This document shows, piece by piece, positions 19,163-27,803 of a DNA stretch of 64,000 nucleotides. Positions within the stretch are counted from its first letter, which is position 1, and each line of letters begins with the position of its first letter. The notes beneath the pieces are model-generated. The model was not told where the DNA came from, did not search any database, and saw only the letters and a list, made by a program, of their open reading frames with translations. This stretch comes from Sorangium sp051521495 (GTDB lineage: Bacteria > Myxococcota_A > Polyangia > Polyangiales > Polyangiaceae), in NCBI RefSeq assembly GCF_051521495.1, contig NZ_CP150355.1, positions 6,510,001 through 6,574,000 on the forward strand, given 5' to 3'. The translations under genes were made by a program, and so were the position numbers.

Positions 19163-21730
19163 TCACGCGAAGATGCGCCGCATCAGCGCGCGTTTGATCG
19201 CCTCGACGATGGCCAGGTAGGTCAGCGTCGCGCCCGCGAGGAACAGGAAGAAGCCGGGCGGCAGCGGCACGAAGCCGAGCAGCCCGGCGAAGGGGCTGTA
19301 CGGCAGCGCGAGGGCCACGGCCACGACGCCGAGCGTGGTCGCCGCGAGCGCGCGGCTCGGAGAGCTCTTGAAGGAGCTGCCCATCGTGCGGATCACGAAG
19401 ATCACGAGCGTCTGCGTGGCCAGCGACTCGACGAACCAGCCTGTGCGGAAGAGCGGGGCCGGCGCGCGGAACACGCGGAGCAACACGTAGAAGGTGAGGA
19501 AGTCGTACATGGAGCTGATCGGCCCGATCACCATCATGAAGCGGCGGATCAAGGCGATGTCCCACCGCCGCGGCTTCCGGACGAAGCTCGCGTCGACGTT
19601 GTCCGTCGGGATCGTGATCTGCGCGAGATCGTAGAGGAAGTTGTTCAGGAGGATCTGCGCGGGCAGCATCGGCAAGAACGGGAGCAGCACCGAGGCCCCG
19701 GCCATGCTGAACATGTTGCCGAAGTTCGAGCTCGTCCCCATGAGCAGGTACTTCATCACGTTGCCAAAGGCCCTCCGCCCCTCGAGGATGCCCGAGCGCA
19801 GCACGTCGAGCCTGCGGTCGAGCAGCACGACCTCCGCGGCGTCCCTGGCCACGTCGACGGCGCCGGCGACGGAGATCCCGACGTCGGCGGTGTGCAGCGA
19901 CGGCGCGTCGTTGATGCCGTCGCCGACGTAGCCGACCACGTGGCCGCGGGCCTTGAGCGCGCGGAGGACGCGGTTCTTCTGCGCCGGCGAGACGCGCGCG
20001 AACACGCGGGTGCGCTCGGCGAGGTGGGAGAGCGCCGGGTCGTCGAGGCGATCGATCGCGCCGCCGAGGACGATCTCGCCGGGATCGAGGCCGACCTGCC
20101 GGCAGACGTGCCCGGCGACGAGCTCGCTGTCGCCCGTCAGGATCTTCACGTCGACCCCTTCCTCACGGAGCGCGCCCACGATCCCGGCGGCGTCGGGGAG
20201 CGGCGGATCGACGAACGCGAGCAGCCCCGCGAGCGTGAGATCGACCTCGTCGTCGCGCCGGTACGCCGGCTTGGCCGGCACGCCGCGGTAGGCGACAGCG
20301 AGCACCCGGTAGCCCTGCTGGCCGAGCGCATGGAACGCCGCCTCGCACCGCGCGCGGGCGCCGTCGTCGAGCGGCCGCACCTCGCCGCTGGCCTCGTACG
20401 AGGTCGCGATCGCGAGGACGCCCTCGGGCGCGCCCTTGGTCACGAGCAGCCGCTCGCCCTGGCGCTCGGCGACCACGCTCACGCGGCGACGCTCGAAGTC
20501 GAACGGCAGCTCGTCGAGCTTGTGGAAGCCGTTGATGTCGGGGTGCTCGTGGCGCAGCACGGCCGCGTCGAGCGGGCTCACCGCGGATCTGCGGAGCACG
20601 GCCGCGTCGACGGGGTTGTCCACGCCGCTCTCGAAGTAGCTGTTCAGGTAGGCGAGGAGGAAGGGCCTCTCCGACGGCTCGCCGAGCGGGTCCACGTGGG
20701 CCTCGAGCTCCATCTCGCCCGTGGTGAGCGTCCCCGTCTTGTCGCTGCAGAGCACGTCGATGCTGCCGAAGTTCTGGATCGCCGAGAGGTTGGTGACGAT
20801 CACCCGCTCGCGCGCGAGCCGCACCGCGCCCTGCGCGAGCGTGACGGTGGTGATCATCGGCAGGAACTCGGGGGTGAGCCCCACGGCCAGGGCCACCGCG
20901 AAGAGGAGCGACTCGAGCGGATCGCGCCGGAGCGCGGCGGTGAACGCGATGACGAGGAGCACGAGGAAGAGCACGAGCCTGAGGATGAACGCCCCGAAAT
21001 GCGCCATCCCCCGCTCGAACTCGGTCTGCGGAGGGCGGGTCGCGAGGGCGCGGGCGATGCCGCCGAACGCGGTGTCGGCGCCGGTCGCGAACACGACCGC
21101 GGTCGCGGTGCCGCTCACCACCGACGACCCGAGGAACACCGCCTGGGTCATCTCGCCCGGGCTCTTCGCGGTCGAGGGCCCAGGGTCGGGGCTCTTCTCG
21201 GCGGGCAGCGGCTCGCCGGTGAGCGCGGCCTCGTGCACGTGCAGATCCTTGGCCGTGAGCAGGCGCGCATCGGCGGGGACCAGATCGCCCGCGGCGAGCC
21301 GCAGGATGTCGCCCGGCACGAGCTCGCGCCGCGGGAGCTCGCGGAACACCCCGTCTCGCAGCGTCGTCGCGGTGGGCGCGACCTGGGCGCGGAGCCGCTC
21401 GGCCGCGCGGTGGGACCGCCGCGTCTGCACCGACTCGACCGCGACGCTCAGCGCCACGATGATCACGACGACCGCCGCGTTCGTCAGGTTGCCGAGGAGC
21501 GCCGACACCACGCTGGCGAGCAGGAGGATGCTCACGAGCGGGTTCGCGAAGCGGCGCAACACCTGGACGACCGCCGCCTCTCGCCTCGTGGTGGCCGCGG
21601 GCTCGTTGGGGCCGAACCGCCCGAGCCGCTGCCGCGCCTCCTCGCTCGTCAGCCCGCGCGGTGAGGTCCCGAGCCGCTCGAGCAGCTCCGCGAGGGGTAG
21701 GCCCGAGAGCCGCTGCGCATTCGCGTCCAT
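19163..21730 (-). CDS. mgtA: Magnesium-translocating P-type ATPase
   Basis: An 855-residue P3B-type ATPase that would import Mg2+ across the inner membrane at the cost of ATP. Seen in order: an N-terminal cation-ATPase domain (GLTSEEARQRLGRFGPNEP), the actuator loop TGEPLPAEKSP, the phosphorylation site CSDKTGTLTTGEMEL, the hinge GYVGDGINDAPSLHTADVGI, and the MgtA-typical IPTDNVDASFVRKPRRWDI near the C-terminal helices. A GTG at 21763 could extend the N-terminus by 11 residues; ATG 21730 is preferred. It lies 46 bp downstream of E1-alpha, on the same strand. Confidence 0.9.
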   Translation of the reverse strand: MDANAQRLSGLPLAELLERLGTSPRGLTSEEARQRLGRFGPNEPAATTRREAAVVQVLRRFANPLVSILLLASVVSALLGNLTNAAVVVIIVALSVAVESVQTRRSHRAAERLRAQVAPTATTLRDGVFRELPRRELVPGDILRLAAGDLVPADARLLTAKDLHVHEAALTGEPLPAEKSPDPGPSTAKSPGEMTQAVFLGSSVVSGTATAVVFATGADTAFGGIARALATRPPQTEFERGMAHFGAFILRLVLFLVLLVIAFTAALRRDPLESLLFAVALAVGLTPEFLPMITTVTLAQGAVRLARERVIVTNLSAIQNFGSIDVLCSDKTGTLTTGEMELEAHVDPLGEPSERPFLLAYLNSYFESGVDNPVDAAVLRRSAVSPLDAAVLRHEHPDINGFHKLDELPFDFERRRVSVVAERQGERLLVTKGAPEGVLAIATSYEASGEVRPLDDGARARCEAAFHALGQQGYRVLAVAYRGVPAKPAYRRDDEVDLTLAGLLAFVDPPLPDAAGIVGALREEGVDVKILTGDSELVAGHVCRQVGLDPGEIVLGGAIDRLDDPALSHLAERTRVFARVSPAQKNRVLRALKARGHVVGYVGDGINDAPSLHTADVGISVAGAVDVARDAAEVVLLDRRLDVLRSGILEGRRAFGNVMKYLLMGTSSNFGNMFSMAGASVLLPFLPMLPAQILLNNFLYDLAQITIPTDNVDASFVRKPRRWDIALIRRFMMVIGPISSMYDFLTFYVLLRVFRAPAPLFRTGWFVESLATQTLVIFVIRTMGSSFKSSPSRALAATTLGVVAVALALPYSPFAGLLGFVPLPPGFFLFLAGATLTYLAIVEAIKRALMRRIFA

Positions 21731-21776
21731 GCGCCCACGATATCCACGTTCTCCTCGCCGCACTCCCCGGGCGCGA

Positions 21777-22886
21777 TCACGGCACCTCCCGGGCGTAGAC
21801 GAAGCGGGTCAGGTCCTCCACCGGCTCGAGCGGCGCCTCCTCCGCGGCCTTCACGGCCGCCTCGACCTCGGCCTCGACCTCGCCCAGGAGGCGGGCGAGC
21901 GCGCCGTCGTCGAGCAGGCCGTCGGCGCGCAGCCGCGCGACGAACAGGTCGATGGGGTCGCGCTCCCGCCAGGTGGCCACCTCGCTTTTGTCCCTGTATC
22001 TCTCGGCGTCGTACATCGAGTGCGCGCGGAACCGGTACGTCAGCAGCTCGAGGAAGCGGGGGCCGGCAGCCTCCCTCACGGCCATGGCCGCTCGCCGCGT
22101 GGCCTGCTCCACCGCGAGCACATCCATGCCGTCGACCTGCTCGGCCGGCACGTGGTGGGCCGCGGGGATGTCGATGAGCCGCGGGTTGGCGGCGTGGCGC
22201 GCGAGCGCCGTCCCCATGGCGTACTGGTTGTTCTCGCAGAGGAAGAGCACCGGCAGGCTCCAGAGCGCGGCGAGGTTCAGCGACTCGTGGAACTCCCCCT
22301 CGTCGGTCGCGCCGTCGCCGAAGAACGCCGCCGTGACCCGCCGCCGGCCGGCGAGCTTGTCGGCGAGCGCGAGCCCCACCGCGATGGGCAGGCCGCCGGC
22401 CACGATGGCGTAGCCGCCGTAGAAGCGCCGCTCCGCGCAGAACAGGTGCATCGACCCGCCGCGCCCGAGGGCGCAGCCCGTCGCCTTCCCGTACATCTCG
22501 GCCATCGCCGCGGCGGGCGAGACGCCGCGCTGCAGCGCATGGCCGTGCTCGCGGTAGGCGGCGACCACGGCGTCGTCGTCCTCGAGCGCCCGCATCGCCC
22601 CGACCACGACCGCCTCTTCACCGATGACCAGGTGGAGGAAGCCGCGGATCTTCTGGAGCGTGTACAGCTCGGCGCACCGCTCCTCGAAGCGGCGGATGAG
22701 CAGCATCGCCCGCAGCACGGCGAGCGCCTCGGCAGGAGGGATCCCGAGCGAGCTCATGAGGGCTCCTTCGAGCGACGCAGCCTCCTTCTCGGCACGGGCG
22801 CCTCCATCCAGCACACCTCCGCGACAGGGCTCGGCTCGGGCAACGATCGTACCGGCGCGGGCGCTCCCGTCGTCGGCGCCGCTCAT
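21777..22886 (-). CDS. pdhA: 2-oxoacid dehydrogenase E1 alpha subunit (pyruvate dehydrogenase type), intact copy
   Basis: A 369-residue thiamine-diphosphate E1-alpha. Visible signatures are RRFEERCAELYTLQKIRGF, the cofactor-binding FFGDGATDEGEFHESLN region with CENNQYAMGT, and the phosphorylation-loop-like YRFRAHSMYDAERYRDK. A perfect AGGAGG lies four bases before ATG 22886. It is separated by about 7 kb from its presumed partners E1-beta and E2 (12.8-15 kb), next to which a degraded E1-alpha survives. The PRPP synthetase gene ends 24 bp upstream, so the two may be co-transcribed. Confidence 0.9.
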   Translation of the reverse strand: MSGADDGSARAGTIVARAEPCRGGVLDGGARAEKEAASLEGALMSSLGIPPAEALAVLRAMLLIRRFEERCAELYTLQKIRGFLHLVIGEEAVVVGAMRALEDDDAVVAAYREHGHALQRGVSPAAAMAEMYGKATGCALGRGGSMHLFCAERRFYGGYAIVAGGLPIAVGLALADKLAGRRRVTAAFFGDGATDEGEFHESLNLAALWSLPVLFLCENNQYAMGTALARHAANPRLIDIPAAHHVPAEQVDGMDVLAVEQATRRAAMAVREAAGPRFLELLTYRFRAHSMYDAERYRDKSEVATWRERDPIDLFVARLRADGLLDDGALARLLGEVEAEVEAAVKAAEEAPLEPVEDLTRFVYAREVP

Positions 22887-22910
22887 GGGTCCTCCTGCTC
22901 GGACGCCGGC

Positions 22911-23870
22911 TCAGCGCGGCGGGCTCTCGGCCTCGCCGCGCGCGAGCAGCGCCTCCAGCGACCGGCCGTCATGGAGGAGCCGGATCGCCTCGGCCAGGAG
23001 CCCATCCAGGCGGACGAGCTCGATAGGGATCGCCGCGCCCGTGGCGGCAGCGACGCTGTCGGTCACGAGGAAACGGCGCACCGGGAGCGCGGAGAGCCGG
23101 GCCATCGCCGGGCCGACGAAGAGGCCGTGCGTCGCGATGACGGCGATGTCCGGCGCGCAGCCCGCCGCGAGCAAGGCGTTCACGGCGGCCTCGATCGTCC
23201 CGCCGGTGCTGATCATGTCGTCGACGAGGAGGGGCGACCGTCCCCGGACCTCGCCCGTGATGGCGTGGACGCTGACGTCCTCGCCGCTCAGGCGGGTCTT
23301 GTGCACGACGGCGACCGGCAAGCGGAGGAGCCGGGCATGGCGATCCGCGAGCTTCGCGGCGCCCAGGTCCGGCGCCACGATGACGCTGCGCTCGGAGATG
23401 AAGTGTCTCGCCGCGTCCGAGAGCAGCGGCACCGCGCTCAGGTGCTCGAGCGGGATGGAGAAGAACCCCTCGAGCGCGGCATTGTGGAGGTCGACGGCCA
23501 CCACGCGCGAGAGGCCCGCTGTCGTGAGGAGATCGGCGACGAGCCGGGCCCCTACCGGCTCCCTTCCCGAGGCGCGGCGGTCGTGGCGGGCATAGCCGAA
23601 ATACGGCATGACGGCTGTCAGGCGAGAGGCCCCTGCGCGGCGACACGCATCCGCGAGGAACAGGAGCTCGACGATGTGCTCGTCGACCGGTGGGCTCGTC
23701 GGCTGGAGGAGAACCACGTCCCGCCCTCGCACGCTCTCCCGGATCTGCACGTGAAGCTCGCCGTCCGCGAAGCGGCGCACCAGGGCGTCGCCCAGGCCGA
23801 CGCCGAGGCGCTCCGCCACGGCCTGTGCGAGAGGGAGGTTCGCGTTGCCCGCGAAGAGGCAGATCTCCAT
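22911..23870 (-). CDS. prs: Ribose-phosphate pyrophosphokinase (PRPP synthetase)
   Basis: A 319-residue enzyme that makes PRPP from ribose 5-phosphate and ATP. The flexible loop YARHDRRASGREP (family form YARQDRK...REP) and the PRPP-binding loop PLLVDDMISTGGTI are present, as is the FADGELHVQI segment. It may be a second, stress-linked copy rather than the housekeeping one, since it sits among stress genes and two phosphoribosyltransferases that would use PRPP. The start is ATG 23870 behind GGAG. It is divergent from the CBS stub and the phosphoribosyltransferase fusion. Confidence 0.9.
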   Translation of the reverse strand: MEICLFAGNANLPLAQAVAERLGVGLGDALVRRFADGELHVQIRESVRGRDVVLLQPTSPPVDEHIVELLFLADACRRAGASRLTAVMPYFGYARHDRRASGREPVGARLVADLLTTAGLSRVVAVDLHNAALEGFFSIPLEHLSAVPLLSDAARHFISERSVIVAPDLGAAKLADRHARLLRLPVAVVHKTRLSGEDVSVHAITGEVRGRSPLLVDDMISTGGTIEAAVNALLAAGCAPDIAVIATHGLFVGPAMARLSALPVRRFLVTDSVAAATGAAIPIELVRLDGLLAEAIRLLHDGRSLEALLARGEAESPPR

Positions 23871-24128
23871 GGCTGCTCCGCTACACCGTCTTCCATGCCG
23901 TGGGGCTCACGGCGCCGCTCATTCGAGCTGTGACCGCTCTCCATCTCCAGATGCAACCCCAGGGCCTGTTCTGTCCAGTGACGTCCGCCCGCCTCCGCGT
24001 CATCACGCCTTTCCGCCTGATCTGTTTGCTCGCCACGTGCCATAGGAGCGCACCGGCCTCCATGACCCTTGGGTATGGGCTTCCCGGAGCCGACCCCGGC
24101 TCCATGGAGCGTTCGCTGGGAGGAAGCC

Positions 24129-24377
24129 GTGACCACTGCGGGAGAGCTCTGTCATCGGCGCGTCGTCACCATCGGCAAGACCGAGACCGTGATTGAGGCC
24201 GCCCGCCGCATGCGGGCGCATCACGTCGGCAGCCTGGTCATCGTCGACGAGCCCGCCGGGAGCAGCAGCGGCGGGAAGCGCAGAGGAGGATCTGAGGGCC
24301 GGGTGTGTCAGGGGCGAGGAGGTCACGGTCAGCGCGCGACCGGAGGAGGGGTTCATGCTGTTTCGAGATCGCGTTGA
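24129..24377 (+). pseudogene. Truncated CBS-domain gene (first half of one CBS motif)
   Basis: A GTG behind GGGAGGAAGCC opens a frame whose first 44 residues read like the start of a CBS protein (ELCHRRVVTIGKTETVIEAA, then HHVGSLVIVDEPAG). The homology stops there, and the frame continues as low-complexity Gly/Arg sequence to a stop inside the next gene. It looks like a stub left by a deletion that brought the promoter and ribosome site of a CBS gene next to the phosphoribosyltransferase fusion. A short product could still be made. Confidence 0.6.
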
Positions 24378-25710
24378 TGCAGGGCGCCGCCTGGCCTTCG
24401 CGCTGGGTCGCTACCGCGATGACGCGCCCGTCGTGCTCGGGCTCCCGCGCGGCGGCGTCCCGGTCGCCTACGAGATCGCTCGGGCGCTCAAGGCGCCGCT
24501 CGACGTCTGGGTGGTGCGCAAGATCGGCGCTCCGGGGTACGAAGAGCTGGGCCTGGGCGCCATCTCGGAGGGGGGAGAGGTGTACCTCAACGAGGAGGTG
24601 CTCGCGGAGATCGGCATTCCCCAGGAGGAGGTCGCGGAGATCGTGGACCGCAAGGCCGCCGATGTCGAGGCGCGCGTGCAGCGCTTTCGGCGCGGCCGGC
24701 CGCCGGTCGACGTCGAGGGCCGCACCGTCATCGTCGTCGACGACGGCATCGCGACCGGCGGGACCATGCGCGCCGCGCTCCGGGCCGTGCGGCGGCGCGG
24801 ACCGAAGCGCCTCGTCCTCGCGGTCCCGGTCGCGTCGGCGACGACGCTCGAATCCCTGCGCGCCGAGGTCGATGAGGTGGTCTGCCTCGACGCGGATCCG
24901 CGCCTGTTCGCGATAGGCGCCTATTACCAGGACTTCCGCCAGACCACGGACGACGATGTCGTGGAGCTGCTGGAGCGTGCGCGCGGCGGCGGCGCGGGCG
25001 CGGAAGGCGAGGAGGGGCCGGCGGGGCCGCCGGAGCCGGCAGAAGAGCTCCCCGTCGAGCTCGCGCTCGATGACGGCGCGCGCCTTCAGGGCAGCCTGAC
25101 GATCCCCGCCGGGGCGACAGGCATCGTCCTGTTCGCCCACGGGAGCGGCAGCAGCCGGCACAGCCCGCGCAACCGGTACGTCGCCGAGGTGCTCCAGAGC
25201 GCCAGGCTGGCCACGCTGCTCTTCGACCTCCTCACCGGCGAGGAAGAGGCGGTGGATGAGCGGACTGGCCACCTCCGGTTCGACATCGAGCTCCTCGCGG
25301 GGCGGGTCATGAGCGCGGCCCTGGCCACGCGCGAGCAACCCGAGACGAGCGCGCTCCGGATCGGCTACTTCGGCGCGAGCACCGGCGCCGCGGCCGCGCT
25401 GGTCGCCGCGGCGAGGCGGCCGGATCTCGCGGACGCCGTGGTGTCGCGGGGCGGGCGCCCCGATCTCGCCGGCGCGTACCTAGAGCAGGTCCGCGCGCCC
25501 ACGTTGCTCATCGTCGGGAGCGCGGACACCGAGGTGCTCGCGTTGAACCGGCGGGCGCTCGAGCTCCTGCGCGGACCGCGACAGCTCGGGATCGTGGAGG
25601 GAGCGACGCACCTGTTCGAGGAGCCAGGGACGCTGGAAGAGGTCGCGCGCGCGGCCAGCGCGTGGTTTGTTCGCTACCTGGCGCCCCAGGCGCTCGAGGC
25701 GACCGCGTAG
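24355..25710 (+). CDS. Bifunctional phosphoribosyltransferase / alpha-beta hydrolase
   Basis: A 451-residue two-domain protein. Residues 1-215 are a type I phosphoribosyltransferase (LPRGGVPVAYEIARALK, PRPP loop VIVVDDGIATGGTM). After a Gly/Ala/Glu-rich linker, residues 240-445 form a dienelactone-hydrolase-like alpha/beta hydrolase with oxyanion region LFAHGSGSSRHSPRN, nucleophile elbow YFGASTGAAAAL and a C-terminal EGATHLFEEPG His. The start is ATG 24355 behind CGGAGGAGGGG, although the frame is open further upstream. The same domain fusion and length occur in the mycobacterial dormancy protein Rv0571c. Substrates are unknown. Confidence 0.88.
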   Translation: MLFRDRVDAGRRLAFALGRYRDDAPVVLGLPRGGVPVAYEIARALKAPLDVWVVRKIGAPGYEELGLGAISEGGEVYLNEEVLAEIGIPQEEVAEIVDRKAADVEARVQRFRRGRPPVDVEGRTVIVVDDGIATGGTMRAALRAVRRRGPKRLVLAVPVASATTLESLRAEVDEVVCLDADPRLFAIGAYYQDFRQTTDDDVVELLERARGGGAGAEGEEGPAGPPEPAEELPVELALDDGARLQGSLTIPAGATGIVLFAHGSGSSRHSPRNRYVAEVLQSARLATLLFDLLTGEEEAVDERTGHLRFDIELLAGRVMSAALATREQPETSALRIGYFGASTGAAAALVAAARRPDLADAVVSRGGRPDLAGAYLEQVRAPTLLIVGSADTEVLALNRRALELLRGPRQLGIVEGATHLFEEPGTLEEVARAASAWFVRYLAPQALEATA

Positions 25711-25743
25711 CTGCACGAGAGCAGCGGCGCGGTGCTCGCGGAA

Positions 25744-26895
25744 TCAGCTCCAGCGCAGCAACAGGCGGCCTTCCTCCCCGAGCTCGACGCGCGTCCCGAA
25801 CCGCGCGCCCTCTCGGCTCAGCACGTCCCTCAGCCAGAGCGCGTCCTCTTGCGCGGCGCGGTGGAGGCAAAATTTGCTCATCCGCAGCGGTACCAGCTCC
25901 AGGCGGGCGAGCTCCCCGGTCCCCGCGCGCAGCGTGGCAAAGTACATCATGACCAGATCGCCTCGATAGGCCTCGTGTCCGCTGATGCCCTCATAGTCGT
26001 TCACGAAGTCGCCGCAGCCGTAGAGGATCAGCCGCCCCGCGCGGACCTCGATCGCCTTCGGATGATGCGAGGAGTGCCCGTGAACCACGTCGACGCCGGC
26101 GACGTCGATGAGGGCGTGGGCGAGCGTGACCTGCTCCTCCGGGACCTCGTACCCCCAGTTGGGGCCCCAGTGGATCGAGGCCACGACGATGTCGCCCTCC
26201 CGCTTGGCCGCCCGCACCATGTCCAGCACGCGACGGACCTCCGCGGGAGACGACTCATCGACCATGTGGATGCCCGGACGGTCCGCCGACGCGCCCCAGC
26301 GCCGCGGGATACCGCTGGTCTCCGAGCCGAGCGAGAAGATGAGGACCCTCCCCTCGCCCTCGATCTCGATGAGCGCCGGCGCCGCCGCCTCATCGAGGTC
26401 GCGGCCCGCGCCGGCCGTCGTCACGTTCGCCGACCGGAGCGCGGCGATCGTGTCGATCAGCCCGGCAACTCCCCAGTCGAGGACGTGGTTGTTGGCCAGC
26501 GCGCAGCAGTCGATCTGCGCCGCAGTGAGGCACGAGACGTTCCCTGGGTGCATCCGGTAATTGATACCCTTGAGACACGGCTCATCGCTGGTCGTGATCG
26601 CCGTCTCGAGGTTGACCAGCCGGACGGCGGGCGCCCGCCGGCTCCACGCGTCGAGCGCGGCCCCCCAGACGTACGAGAAATCGACGGGCCGGGGAATGGG
26701 GCCGCTCGCGCGCTCGGCGAGCTCGACGTAACCCCTCGCGTCCTCCACGGCCAGCTCGTACAGCACCGGAGCGCTGGGGCACGGCAGGATCTGATCGATC
26801 CCGCGACCGGTCATCACGTCACCACAGAGAGAGATGGTGACAGCATCTGCAGTCGACGTGCCCTGGGTCCGCTCCCTCGCCGCGCCTTGCATCAT
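25744..26895 (-). CDS. CapA-family putative metallophosphatase
   Basis: A 383-residue protein of the CapA/PgsA family (calcineurin-like fold), related to poly-gamma-glutamate synthesis proteins but also found in stress gene sets. Metal-site segments are visible as SLCGDVMTGRGID, LVNLETAIT, ALANNHVLDWG, SIHWGPNWGYE and HGHSSHHPKAIEV. There is no signal peptide or membrane anchor, unlike capsule-type CapA. The start is the ATG pair at 26895/26892 behind GGGGAG; the frame is open upstream without homology. It diverges from the first CBS gene across about 110 bp. The mycobacterial dormancy protein Rv0574c is of this family and similar length. Confidence 0.82.
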   Translation of the reverse strand: MMQGAARERTQGTSTADAVTISLCGDVMTGRGIDQILPCPSAPVLYELAVEDARGYVELAERASGPIPRPVDFSYVWGAALDAWSRRAPAVRLVNLETAITTSDEPCLKGINYRMHPGNVSCLTAAQIDCCALANNHVLDWGVAGLIDTIAALRSANVTTAGAGRDLDEAAAPALIEIEGEGRVLIFSLGSETSGIPRRWGASADRPGIHMVDESSPAEVRRVLDMVRAAKREGDIVVASIHWGPNWGYEVPEEQVTLAHALIDVAGVDVVHGHSSHHPKAIEVRAGRLILYGCGDFVNDYEGISGHEAYRGDLVMMYFATLRAGTGELARLELVPLRMSKFCLHRAAQEDALWLRDVLSREGARFGTRVELGEEGRLLLRWS

Positions 26896-26917
26896 GGGTG
26901 ATCTCCCCATCCGAGCT

Positions 26918-27004
26918 GCAAGGGAAAGACCAGGTGGCTCACGCGGGCGGCGCGGCTCATCGAAGGACCCACTGGTCCGCGAGTTGCACCGGGCGCGGAG
27001 CGAG
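26918..27004 (+). repeat. Conserved leader of the first CBS gene (copy 1 of a direct repeat)
   Basis: About 87 bp immediately before the first CBS gene is nearly identical to 27718-27803 before the second, including GACCAGGTGGCTCACGC and CTGGTCCGCGAGTTGC. The repeat then continues through the coding sequence. The leader probably holds the shared promoter and any operator. It also spans the divergent promoter region of the CapA-like gene. Confidence 0.8.
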
Positions 27005-27430
27005 ATGCCGTTGCCCAGGATCCGCGCCGCCAAGCTCATGACCGAGAGCCCCCGGAGCGTGCGGGTCGACGACCCCATCGGCGAGGCGGTGGACGTGCTC
27101 CAGACGACGGACTTCCGCCACCTGCCGGTCGTCGACGAGCTGGGTGAGCTGGTCGGCATGCTCAGCGATCGCGATCTGCGCGCGCTAGAGCTGCCCTACG
27201 CGGAGGACGCGGCGGCGGTCAACGCAGCGCTACAGAAGGCCCGCGTGCCGGTGTCCATGATGATGAGCAGCGATGTCGTGAGCGTCGGTCCGGACGCGGA
27301 CGTGACCGAGCTCATGGAGCTCATGCTCGACAACAAGATCGGCGCGGTCCCGATCGTCGACGGAGAAGGTGTGTTGCTCGGCATCGTCAGCTATGTGGAC
27401 GTCTTTCTCGGGATCCTCGGGGGGGCGTGA
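27005..27430 (+). CDS. CBS-domain-pair protein 1
   Basis: A 141-residue protein made only of two CBS motifs: residues 9-60 (MTESPRSVRVDDPIGEAVDV, LVGMLSDRDLRAL) and 78-135 (DVVSVGPDADVTELMELMLD, LLGIVSYVDVF). CBS pairs usually bind adenine nucleotides and report energy state. Length and layout match the mycobacterial hypoxic response protein 1 (Rv2626c). It is about 80 percent identical to the second copy at 27804. The start is the ATG at 27005. Confidence 0.88.
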   Translation: MPLPRIRAAKLMTESPRSVRVDDPIGEAVDVLQTTDFRHLPVVDELGELVGMLSDRDLRALELPYAEDAAAVNAALQKARVPVSMMMSSDVVSVGPDADVTELMELMLDNKIGAVPIVDGEGVLLGIVSYVDVFLGILGGA

Positions 27431-27452
27431 CCCGTCTCCCGTCGCTGCGGCG

Positions 27453-27515
27453 GCCGCCTCGAAGCGCCGCTGCGGCCGAATTCGAAGTTCCCAGATCGAT
27501 GCCAATGATCGCCAT
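27453..27515 (-). pseudogene. 5' stub of an Hsp70/DnaK-like gene
   Basis: On the minus strand the codons MAIIGIDLGTSNSAAAALRG give the classic first beta-strands of an Hsp70 ATPase domain (IGIDLGTSNS). After about 20 codons the homology ends in unrelated sequence between the two CBS copies. A ribosome site (GGAGG) precedes the ATG. Only the first few percent of the gene survives. Confidence 0.7.
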
Positions 27516-27717
27516 GGTCGACCTCCGCGGTGCGTCGCGGCTTGACCCCCGCCCCGGAGCTTCGCGAGGCCGGCTCCCTGACCGGCTGCCGGACGACGCG
27601 CTCGATCGGCTGCTCAACGAGGGCGTGCCCTGGCTCATCCGGGCGCACGGCCTCGGCCGGCCCGAGCCGCGCTTTGCACAGGGGTCGTCGCCCCATCCCC
27701 ATTCGATTTGCACGTTT

Positions 27718-27803
27718 GCAAGGCAGAGACCAGGTGGCTCACGCCGGCGGCGCGGCTCATCGCAGGATCCGCTGGTCCGCGAGTTGCTTCAAGCGCGGGG
27801 GAG
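27718..27803 (+). repeat. Conserved leader of the second CBS gene (copy 2 of a direct repeat)
   Basis: This is the second copy of the leader at 26918-27004. It differs at a handful of positions and runs straight into the second CBS gene. The high conservation of non-coding sequence points to recent duplication, to a shared regulatory site, or to both. Confidence 0.8.

Noticed and set aside
19892..23933. Long plus-strand frames (590 and 1070 codons) opposite mgtA, pdhA and prs
   Set aside because: They are shadows of three well-supported minus-strand genes and lack ribosome sites.
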